From Treponema sp. (lineage in GTDB: Bacteria; Spirochaetota; Spirochaetia; Treponematales; Treponemataceae), in contig JAFUYH010000019.1 in the NCBI GenBank assembly GCA_017470605.1, positions 1-64,000 on the forward strand: 64,000 bases of DNA. Reading direction: 5' to 3'. The notes beneath the pieces were generated by a model. The model saw nothing but the letters and a program-made list of their open reading frames with translations. It was not told the DNA's origin and ran no database searches. Below, piece after piece: positions 56,958-64,000 of this stretch. The stretch's first letter is position 1, and each line of letters opens with the position of its first letter. Made by a program: the position numbers and the translations under genes.

Positions 56958-59903
56958 ATGGATAATAAAGAATTTTCTCAGTATGCACTTTTGCAGAACA
57001 AAAATTACAGAATCACAATTCCTCTTACTACCCTCATTGCTTTTATACTTCTTCTTGTAATAGATTACTGCTGCCGGCCGATTTTTGTTTTTCATAAATG
57101 GGAGGCAACTCAGGTTCAGCTTTACTGGCAGATAATTCCTGTAATGCTTCTGACTTTCCTTTCAGGTTATTCCATGGGCTCTCTGGTTGTCCTTCTGTAT
57201 TTTACAGTGGTTACGATGAACAAAAGCCTTGCCTACCATGCCTTTATGCTTCTTATTTCTTCTCTTGTCATGAACCTGCCCATTTACCACAGGTGGTTTT
57301 TAAGCATAAAAAAAACACTCATTGCAGATATTATTCTGATTATTTCTCTGGGACCTGCATGGAATATTCTTTTGGGAATTCTGCAGGGGGCAGACTTTGA
57401 AATGTTTCATACAGAAGGTCATGTTTTCTTCCTTCTTTTGCTGCCTGCTCCTTCCTGTACTTTTGTCTGCTTTATCTGCTACTGCTACCATCGTTTTTTG
57501 CCTGAAAGAATAAAAAACCTCTTTTTTGCAACTGCAACCGCTTCCGACATGAGCGTAGAATTCCGCAAGAGGCTTAAAGCCCAGAAACGTCCTAAAATCA
57601 GTACAAAGATTACTGTTATGATTGTGGGGGTTGCGGGAATCCTTCTGATTTCCGCCTACGGTATTTCAAGTTCTCTTTTTGCAGATGAAATTCACAGTTC
57701 AATTTACGTTGCCCAGCAGAATGGCGGAATAGATTTAAAAGCCCAGGAGTTGAAAAATGCAGAAGAATGGTTTGACTGGCGTACAATAGTTTTTGCAACC
57801 CGCATGGTCGTCTTAATGCTGATTGTTGCTGTTCCTGCAATTCTTGTTGCAATCGGCTCTACAAATTCCATGATTACAAATCCAATCATCCTTATGAGTA
57901 TGGCTCTGGAAGATTCTGCTGAATCTGAATTTGGAAAGGGACATGTAGACATCAGAAATCTTGGAATAAAATCGCGGGACGAAATCGGTATTCTGTACGG
58001 AGCTTTGGTTCATTCTTACGATGTGCTTGATGAATATCTTAAAAATCTTGAACGCGAAAAAAGACTTTCAAATGATCTTGAAATTGCAAAAGAAGCGAAT
58101 AAGGCAAAAGATTTGTTCCTTTCTTCCATGAGTCACGAAATCCGCACTCCTATAAATGCCGTGCTCGGTCTGGATGAAATGATTTTGCGCGAATCAAAAG
58201 AAGACGAAATCTTAAATTATGCGGCAGACATTCAGACGGCAGGAAAAAATCTGCTTTCAATCGTAAACGAAATCCTTGATTTTTCAAAAATAGAAGCCGG
58301 CCGCATGGAAATTATTCCTGTAGAATATGATTTAAGTTCTTCCATTAATGATTTGATGAACATGATTTCAAAAAGGGCGGAAGACAAAGGGCTGAGTCTG
58401 AATCTGAAGGTAGATGAAAACATTCCGCATCTTCTGGAAGGCGACGAAATCCGCATAAAGCAGTGCGTGCTGAACATTCTTACAAATGCCGTAAAATATA
58501 CGGAAAAAGGTTCGGTAAGCATGAATGTGACCTGGGAAAAAATCAGCGAGGAAAAAATCGGGCTTACCTTTCATGTAATAGACACTGGAATTGGAATAAA
58601 GGAAGAAGATATTCCAAAGCTTTTTACGGCTTTCCAGCGGATTGAAGAAAAGCGCAACCGCACTATTGAAGGCACCGGGCTTGGCATGAACATTGTTCAG
58701 CAGCTTTTGGGATTAATGGGAACTTCGCTTAATGTAAAAAGTGAATATGGCAAAGGGTCGGACTTTTATTTTACAGTGGAACAGAAGGTCATTTCCTGGG
58801 AACCTCTGGGAGATATAGAAGGGGCCTTTCGCCGGGTAAGGCAGCGGGAAGCCGCCAGAGGGGGCGTTCGAGTTCTTGCGCCTGAGGCTTCTATTCTGGT
58901 TGTTGATGATACAAGGCTGAACCTTACAGTTGCCCGGGGTCTTTTAAAGCAGACCAAGGCTTTTGTGGATACGGCAGAAAGCGGTGCGGAAACTCTGGAA
59001 CTTGTATGCAGAAAAAAATATGACTTGATTTTTCTTGACCACCGTATGCCCCTTATGGATGGAATTGAAACTCTTGCGGCCATGAAAAAACTGGCTGGAA
59101 ACTTAAATCAGAATACAGCCTGCATCGCTCTTACTGCAAATGCCATTGCAGGCGCCCGGGAAATGTATCTGCAGGCGGGCTTTGATGACTATCTCACCAA
59201 ACCGATTGATTCTGAAAAACTTGAAAAAATGCTCTCTAAGTATCTGCCTGCAGAAAAAGTGCAGGTGATAGAATCTTCAGCTTCTGACGGTGCGGAAGGT
59301 GAAGCGCCTGCAGACAGTCCCCTGAATATTGAAGGAATAGATTATCAGGCGGCTCTTGCAAACTGCGGGGGCAGGGAAATCCTTCTTTCTGCAATGAAGG
59401 AATTTTATTCTGCAATAGACACTAAATCTGACTTGATAGAAAAATATGCTTCAGAGAAAGACTGGAAAAACTATACGGTTTTAGTTCACGCCCTTAAATC
59501 TTCTGCCCGTCTTATTGGAGCTCTTAAACTTTCTGATGATGCAGCAAGACTGGAAGAATGCGGAGATGCAGAAAATTCCACTGAAATTGCAGAAAAAACA
59601 CCGGCTCTTCTGGCTCTTTACCGTTCTTATAAAGAAGGCCTCGCCCCTTTTGCAGGCTCTGCCGCTAACTCAGGTTCTGCCGCAGACGCCGCTGAGGCCA
59701 AAGAAGAAATCAGCCGGGAAGACTTTCTGCAGGCTCTTTCAAATATAAAGGAATGTGTCCAGGCTTTTGATTTTTCTACAGCAGACCAGATTATTTTCAT
59801 GCTGGATTCTTACAGGATTCCAGAAGCACAAGTGGAACGCTATCAAAAGATAAAGGAAAAACTTTCTGCTGTGGATCAGGCAGAAATCCTTAAACTTTTA
59901 TAA
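56958..59903 (+). CDS. Hybrid sensor histidine kinase (HisKA-HATPase-REC-Hpt)
   Basis: 981 residues. About seven membrane helices (to about 290) and a linker. HisKA has His about 393 (S-M-S-H-E-I-R-T-P), HATPase has N-I-L-T-N-A-V-K-Y and G-T-G-L-G-M. A receiver with Asp about 694 (F-L-D-H-R-M-P) and an Hpt domain with His about 844 (V-H-A-L-K-S-S-A-R) follow. This gives a full internal phosphorelay. The signal is unknown. Confidence 0.88.
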   Translation: MDNKEFSQYALLQNKNYRITIPLTTLIAFILLLVIDYCCRPIFVFHKWEATQVQLYWQIIPVMLLTFLSGYSMGSLVVLLYFTVVTMNKSLAYHAFMLLISSLVMNLPIYHRWFLSIKKTLIADIILIISLGPAWNILLGILQGADFEMFHTEGHVFFLLLLPAPSCTFVCFICYCYHRFLPERIKNLFFATATASDMSVEFRKRLKAQKRPKISTKITVMIVGVAGILLISAYGISSSLFADEIHSSIYVAQQNGGIDLKAQELKNAEEWFDWRTIVFATRMVVLMLIVAVPAILVAIGSTNSMITNPIILMSMALEDSAESEFGKGHVDIRNLGIKSRDEIGILYGALVHSYDVLDEYLKNLEREKRLSNDLEIAKEANKAKDLFLSSMSHEIRTPINAVLGLDEMILRESKEDEILNYAADIQTAGKNLLSIVNEILDFSKIEAGRMEIIPVEYDLSSSINDLMNMISKRAEDKGLSLNLKVDENIPHLLEGDEIRIKQCVLNILTNAVKYTEKGSVSMNVTWEKISEEKIGLTFHVIDTGIGIKEEDIPKLFTAFQRIEEKRNRTIEGTGLGMNIVQQLLGLMGTSLNVKSEYGKGSDFYFTVEQKVISWEPLGDIEGAFRRVRQREAARGGVRVLAPEASILVVDDTRLNLTVARGLLKQTKAFVDTAESGAETLELVCRKKYDLIFLDHRMPLMDGIETLAAMKKLAGNLNQNTACIALTANAIAGAREMYLQAGFDDYLTKPIDSEKLEKMLSKYLPAEKVQVIESSASDGAEGEAPADSPLNIEGIDYQAALANCGGREILLSAMKEFYSAIDTKSDLIEKYASEKDWKNYTVLVHALKSSARLIGALKLSDDAARLEECGDAENSTEIAEKTPALLALYRSYKEGLAPFAGSAANSGSAADAAEAKEEISREDFLQALSNIKECVQAFDFSTADQIIFMLDSYRIPEAQVERYQKIKEKLSAVDQAEILKLL

Positions 59904-59959
59904 TTATTTATGCTGGAATAAAAATATTGTGCTATAATAAATTGTAAACAGGTGATTTT

Positions 59960-60721
59960 ATGAGAAAAGATATATTATTTGTTCGGGAAGCGCCCAGCTT
60001 TCTGGTAAATGCAATGGTAAAAACCCTTAATGCTTCTGGCTTTCATGTTATATGTGCCCAGCCGGATATCGTAGAAATTGATTTGATTCAGAATCTGCCT
60101 GATATTTATATTGTTTACCTTGAAGGTGATATAGACAGTTTTAACGGAACCCTGAAATATCTTAAGAAAAAAATGGCGGAGGAGGGCAAGGATCGTTTTC
60201 TCTTCCTCTTGGGAAATCCTCTGGAAATTAATACCGCCTATGAAGTAATTCCAAAAAACATGGTGACTTCTTCTTTTGTTCGCCCTGTGAATATGCAGGA
60301 TTTACTTTCTAAACTCAACTTTCTGCTGAATGATGGTGAAGCAACTGGCGGTCGAAAAAGAATTCTTGTTGTTGATGATGACAGCGTGATGCTTAGGACT
60401 ATGAACAACTGGTTTTCTTCAAAGTATGAAGTTTATATGGCAAATTCCGGCATGAATGCAATTTCACTTCTTGCCCAGCACCATGTAGACCTTATTCTTT
60501 TGGATTACGAAATGCCTGTTGTTTCCGGGCTGCAGGTTTTTGAAATGCTCCGCAGCGAAAGTGCAACAGCAAATATCCCGGTTATTTTTCTGACAGCAAA
60601 AGACGACAAGGAAACTGTCATGAAGGTTGTTTCCGCCAAACCAGACAAATACCTCCTAAAAACCATGCCCCCAGAATCATTAGTTAAAGCTGTTGAAGAT
60701 TTTTTTAAGGGTAAAAATTGA
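59960..60721 (+). CDS. Response regulator with degenerate N-terminal receiver
   Basis: 253 residues. The C-terminal receiver is complete (V-D-D-D-S, Asp about 182 in L-L-D-Y-E-M-P, T-A-K). The N-terminal half looks like a receiver fold without the acceptor Asp. No output domain; probably acts by protein contact. Follows the hybrid kinase by 56 bases. Confidence 0.75.
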   Translation: MRKDILFVREAPSFLVNAMVKTLNASGFHVICAQPDIVEIDLIQNLPDIYIVYLEGDIDSFNGTLKYLKKKMAEEGKDRFLFLLGNPLEINTAYEVIPKNMVTSSFVRPVNMQDLLSKLNFLLNDGEATGGRKRILVVDDDSVMLRTMNNWFSSKYEVYMANSGMNAISLLAQHHVDLILLDYEMPVVSGLQVFEMLRSESATANIPVIFLTAKDDKETVMKVVSAKPDKYLLKTMPPESLVKAVEDFFKGKN

Positions 60722-60722
60722 A

Positions 60723-60757
60723 GAAAGTTAAAAAATGCGGAGCATTTTTTAACTTTC
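60723..60757. terminator. Perfect 16-bp palindrome, bidirectional terminator
   Basis: GAAAGTTAAAAAATGC and its complement around loop GGA, with T-rich arm, between the convergent response regulator and TetR genes. Confidence 0.7.
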
Positions 60758-60770
60758 CTCCTTATAACTT

Positions 60771-60808
60771 TTAAATCAAAAAATTGCGACAGCAATTTTT
60801 TGATTTAA
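60771..60808. terminator. Perfect 17-bp palindrome, second terminator
   Basis: TTAAATCAAAAAATTGC and complement around loop GACA, right after the first palindrome. Two long perfect stems in tandem are unusual for a simple terminator. Confidence 0.6.
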
Positions 60809-60844
60809 ATCAGCCCCCTGTTTCCGGTTGCCCCTCATGCCCCC

Positions 60845-61471
60845 TTACTTACAAGGAATCCCCATTACGTGCATTGTTCCAAAGTGAAAAAAGTCTCTCA
60901 CATTCGCAATATAGTTTTCTGCCTGCTCTTTAGGAATTTTATGCGTAATCAGTTCCGCAAAGGCATTTATTAGCCCCGTGGCAATTACATGAATCGTCAT
61001 TTCATCAATCGGTTTTGTAGCATACTTCTGTTCATAAAGCCAGTTCAAAGTCTGCATACAGTTTTTTGTGTATAAATCGCACATTTCTTCTACAAAGTGT
61101 TCATGAGTGCTGCCGGAAGCCTTTGAAACCAGAAGAGTGTAGGCATCAAAATCTGAATAAATGTAATCCAGCAAATCAGAAAGAATCCTGTTTTCCTCTT
61201 CTTCATGCTCTTTGCCTACCGGATTTTCCGCTTTCATGTGGGTAAGGACATCTGCAGTCATAACGGCTTTTGTAGTAACTTCTATTGCCTGGTCTACCAG
61301 AGCGCAGAAAAAGGCGTCTTTGTCTTTAAAATGCCGGTACATTGCACCGGTAGTTACACCAGCGTTTGCGGCAATAGTTCTTAGAGAGGCTCCCATAAAT
61401 CCCTTGTCTAAAAATTCTTTTCTGGCACTTTCCAGAAGCCTTTTTTTTGTTTCAGAAGACGCTTCACCCAT
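60845..61471 (-). CDS. TetR-family repressor
   Basis: 208 residues from ATG 61471 (AAGGAAAG site; the frame upstream to 61555 overlaps the operator). N-terminal TetR HTH (T-I-A-A-N-A-G-V-T-T-G-A-M-Y-R-H-F). Divergent from the MMPL gene with two operators between them; probably regulates both. Confidence 0.85.
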   Translation of the reverse strand: MGEASSETKKRLLESARKEFLDKGFMGASLRTIAANAGVTTGAMYRHFKDKDAFFCALVDQAIEVTTKAVMTADVLTHMKAENPVGKEHEEEENRILSDLLDYIYSDFDAYTLLVSKASGSTHEHFVEEMCDLYTKNCMQTLNWLYEQKYATKPIDEMTIHVIATGLINAFAELITHKIPKEQAENYIANVRDFFHFGTMHVMGIPCK

Positions 61472-61525
61472 AATCTTTCCTTTTTCCTCATTGTATAAGC
61501 AAGAAGAAAAAAAATCAAACAAAAT

Positions 61526-61577
61526 GATAACAATGTTATCAAAATCTATTGACATGGTAACACTGTTATCATTATTA
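61526..61577. promoter_or_regulatory. MMPL promoter with two TetR-type operators
   Basis: GATAAC-AAT-GTTATC (61526-61540) and GGTAAC-ACT-GTTATC (61556-61570). The second lies between the -35 TTGACA (61549-61554) and a -10 TTATTA (61572-61577; 17-base spacer). Binding of TetR should block the exporter promoter. Confidence 0.75.
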
Positions 61578-61591
61578 TTTGCTTATGTTGT

Positions 61592-61607
61592 GTTAGTTGA
61601 TGCTAAC
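61592..61607. promoter_or_regulatory. GTTAG-N6-CTAAC operator before MMPL gene
   Basis: GTTAG-TTGATG-CTAAC, about 15 bases after the -10 and 24 bases before ATG. Links the exporter to the metal-type palindrome set. Confidence 0.65.
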
Positions 61608-61630
61608 GCGATGAATGATAAGAGGTTTTT

Positions 61631-63985
61631 ATGCAGGTAAAAAAAATTAACGAGTGGTTTGAAAAGTTCGGCCGCTTTGAAGTTAAGCACCGCTGGTCTT
61701 TTATATTTGGACTGCTGCTTATTTCAGTCATTGGTTGTCTTGGGCTTACACGTCTTAAACTGGATAATGGCGAAGAAGACTGGTTTGACGACTGGGAAAC
61801 AACAAAACAGAATCAGGATCATTTTGAAGCAATTTTTGGTTCAACAGATACCCTTATGGCCCATATCAAGGCAAAGGATGTTTTTGACCCGGATGTTCTT
61901 GAAATGATTGATGAGCTTGGCGATGAGCTTTTGAACAATGTTCCTTACGCTTCCAGCATCACTTCTTTGATGGAACTTTCCATTCCTATTGGTACAGATG
62001 ATGGCTTTGAAGTAAAAAGCCCTTTTGAAGACGGCGTTCCTTCTGACCCGGCAGAACTTGCCGAAAAAAAGGCCTTTATCTTGAGCCGTGACTCTCTGGT
62101 AAATAACCTTGTCAGTGAAGACTGCACAGAAACCTGGCTTATCGTTAAGCTTGAGCAGTATTCGGAAAACCTTACGGATGCAATGCAAAAAATTGCTCCA
62201 CCGGCAATGGAAATTTTCAACAATCCAAAATATCAGTCCGATAAGTGGGAAATCCGCCCGGCCGGCATGTCCTACACGGAATATGAGGAAGAGGCTGTTA
62301 CAATGCAGCAGTGTGTGAGCCGAATTGCAATCGGATTTGTGGTAATGATTATCTTCCTTATTATCTTTATCCGCTCTTTGCGTGGTGTTGTGGTTCCAGC
62401 CATTGCAACTGTTGGGGCTCTGGGAACTACCCTTGGTTTTTCTGCCTGGATGAACATAAAGGGAAACAATACAATGATTCTTGTAACGGTGCTTCTTTCC
62501 ATGGCTCTTGCCGTCGGTTATGCCGTTCACTACATCAACAGCTTTAAGATGTATTTCAGAAAAACAGGACAGCGCAAGGAATCTATTGTAATGGGTGTCC
62601 GCGATTCCGGCTGGGCCCTCTTCTTTACCGTAATTACCACAATGGGCGGTATGCTTTCCTTCCTTTCTGCTGGAATCAGACCTATGCGCTGGGTCGGCGG
62701 AATTACAGCCGCAGCCGTTTTTGCAGTATTCGTTTACATCATCATCCTGCTTCCTTGCCTTTACAGCTTTGGAAAAGATAAAGAGCCTGACCCTAACTTT
62801 GTAAGCACTGCAGGTTCTACAAAATCAGACCTGCGCATAGAAGCAATGGGAAAAGCAATCCTCAATAAAAAGTGGATTACCGTTATAGTTACAGTTGCCG
62901 TAGTTGCGGCAGTTATTCCGGGACTCTTTAAAATCAAAGTTAATATGAATTATGCTGAGATGATGGGGGAGCGAACACCTTACATCAAACGTCTTATGGA
63001 AATTACAAGAAGTCAGCTTGGAAGCCAGTACAGTTATGAAGTTCTTGTTGAATATCCTGATGAAGATGCAATAAAGAATCCTCAGGTTCTTAAAAACATG
63101 GACCTTCTTACAGAAAGAATCGGAACTTTAAGCCAGACAAAAATTTCTAACGGAAAGCCTCGTGTTTCTTCCGTAACAAAAGTTATAAAGGAAATGAACC
63201 GCACTTTGAACGGTGATGACCCTGCTGCCTATCTTATTCCAGATGATCAGGATATGGTAAGTCAGATTATGTTCCTTTATGAAATTTCTGGTGGAAGCGA
63301 TTTGTATGATTATGTAAGCGAAGATTTTAAGGCCGCCTATCTGCACGTAGAATTAAACGGCTATGATGGAGAAGAAATCGTTCAGAATATGGCAGCGGTT
63401 GGTGCCTGGGTAAAAGAACTCTTCCCGGATGCAACAAATGCCGGTGTAGTGGGAGAAGTTGTTCAGTATGCCCAGATGAACGGAAAACTTGTCCGCGGTT
63501 CCATTAAGTCTATCGGAACTTCGCTTTTAATCATCCTTATTCTGCTGATTCTTGCCTTTACTTCATTCAGAACTGGCCTTATTGCAATGATTCCAAACGT
63601 TGTTCCTATTCTCTTGATTGGCGGAATTATGGGCTATGCAGGCGTAAATCTTGATATGATTACGGCAATGATTATGCCTATGATTCTTGGTATTGCAGTA
63701 GATGATACAATCCACTTTACCAACCACATCAAGTATCACTGGGAACTTACCGGCGACTATAAGACTGCTGTTTTGAATTCCTACCGCGAAATAGGAAAGA
63801 CAATGATTATGACAACAATAATTCTTTGTGCCATGTTCTTTATCTTCCTCTTCAGCACAATGACAGTTCTTGTAAACATAGGCTGGCTTTCTATTGTTGG
63901 TCTTGGCAGCGCCTTGATTGCAGACTATACTGTGACCCCGGTTCTGCTTTACATTTCAAAGCCTTTCGGTAAAAAGAAGAGCTGA
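61631..63985 (+). CDS. RND/MMPL-family exporter
   Basis: 784 residues with two repeats of a large extracytoplasmic domain and membrane helices (first helix about 24-44, bundles about 230-380 and 620-780). L-S-M-A-L-A-V-G-Y-A-V-H-Y in the first bundle and L-G-I-A-V-D-D-T-I-H-F in the second carry the charged or conserved residues of the MMPL/RND helix 4. Possible substrates are lipids or toxic compounds. Stop at 63983-63985, shortly before the window end. Confidence 0.88.
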   Translation: MQVKKINEWFEKFGRFEVKHRWSFIFGLLLISVIGCLGLTRLKLDNGEEDWFDDWETTKQNQDHFEAIFGSTDTLMAHIKAKDVFDPDVLEMIDELGDELLNNVPYASSITSLMELSIPIGTDDGFEVKSPFEDGVPSDPAELAEKKAFILSRDSLVNNLVSEDCTETWLIVKLEQYSENLTDAMQKIAPPAMEIFNNPKYQSDKWEIRPAGMSYTEYEEEAVTMQQCVSRIAIGFVVMIIFLIIFIRSLRGVVVPAIATVGALGTTLGFSAWMNIKGNNTMILVTVLLSMALAVGYAVHYINSFKMYFRKTGQRKESIVMGVRDSGWALFFTVITTMGGMLSFLSAGIRPMRWVGGITAAAVFAVFVYIIILLPCLYSFGKDKEPDPNFVSTAGSTKSDLRIEAMGKAILNKKWITVIVTVAVVAAVIPGLFKIKVNMNYAEMMGERTPYIKRLMEITRSQLGSQYSYEVLVEYPDEDAIKNPQVLKNMDLLTERIGTLSQTKISNGKPRVSSVTKVIKEMNRTLNGDDPAAYLIPDDQDMVSQIMFLYEISGGSDLYDYVSEDFKAAYLHVELNGYDGEEIVQNMAAVGAWVKELFPDATNAGVVGEVVQYAQMNGKLVRGSIKSIGTSLLIILILLILAFTSFRTGLIAMIPNVVPILLIGGIMGYAGVNLDMITAMIMPMILGIAVDDTIHFTNHIKYHWELTGDYKTAVLNSYREIGKTMIMTTIILCAMFFIFLFSTMTVLVNIGWLSIVGLGSALIADYTVTPVLLYISKPFGKKKS

Positions 63986-64000
63986 TAAGTTATAAACAGG

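Noticed and set aside
1..64000. CRISPR arrays or rRNA genes
   Set aside because: No regularly spaced repeats with unique spacers and no rRNA sequence were seen in the window.

Overview
The window looks like the chromosome of a treponeme (Spirochaetota), probably a gut or rumen species. The evidence is two membrane proteins of the Trep_Strep type, two-membrane-type lysis genes and moderate GC; the species cannot be named from sequence alone. About 60 percent of the window (1 to roughly 38.4-38.6 kb) is a Mu-like transposable prophage whose left end lies outside the window. The rest (38.6-64 kb) is host sequence dominated by a metal or metallophore uptake region, a signalling cluster and an RND/MMPL exporter.

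Prophage control and early region (28.1-38.4 kb). A LexA/CI-type repressor (minus strand) faces a strong promoter carrying three phased operator motifs. Rightward genes then encode a Ner-like HTH protein, small early proteins, a DUF3164-like protein, a MuA-type DDE transposase, a MuB-type ATPase, a GemA-like protein, a C5 cytosine methyltransferase with four internal repeats, and small accessory proteins. Unlike Mu, the structural genes run the other way (27.8 kb down to 0.5 kb, minus strand).

Prophage late region. In order of transcription it encodes lysis (C39-like endolysin, holin, two almost completely overlapping spanin-like genes), packaging and head (gp27-like protein, large terminase with an apparent 1-nt frameshift, DUF935 portal whose C-terminus continues in the MuF frame, MuF with a toxin-like tail and an overlapping immunity candidate, protease with nested scaffold, decoration protein, capsid with an Ig-like tail), and tail (gpG/GT chaperone with a -1 slippery site, tape measure, NlpC/P60, fused gpI/gpJ). 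Insertions interrupt it: a tRNA-Gln between two terminators, an IS200-type element, an HNH endonuclease and a lipoprotein gene.

The most unusual part is 1-3.5 kb. One expressed tail-fibre gene is surrounded by at least six promoterless C-terminal cassettes in both orientations. Each starts at the same CGGACGG core and opens with the residues [TA]-D-G. Geometry and sequence suggest a multi-way invertible (Min/Gin/shufflon-like) receptor-binding switch. Its recombinase is not in the window.

Host region. A palindrome GTTAG-N6-CTAAC lies in front of DUF3793/flavodoxin, gpmA, both pairs of ABC half-transporters and the MMPL gene, with degenerate copies near the P-type ATPase operon. The transport genes form a near mirror image: ABC pair, DUF6796-like, S-component, EcfT, EcfA on plus, and S-component, ABC pair on minus. 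AraC and a metal P-type ATPase follow, which suggests one metal-responsive regulon. Downstream are an HD-GYP protein, a hybrid histidine kinase and a response regulator, then a TetR repressor divergent from an MMPL exporter with two TetR operators between them.
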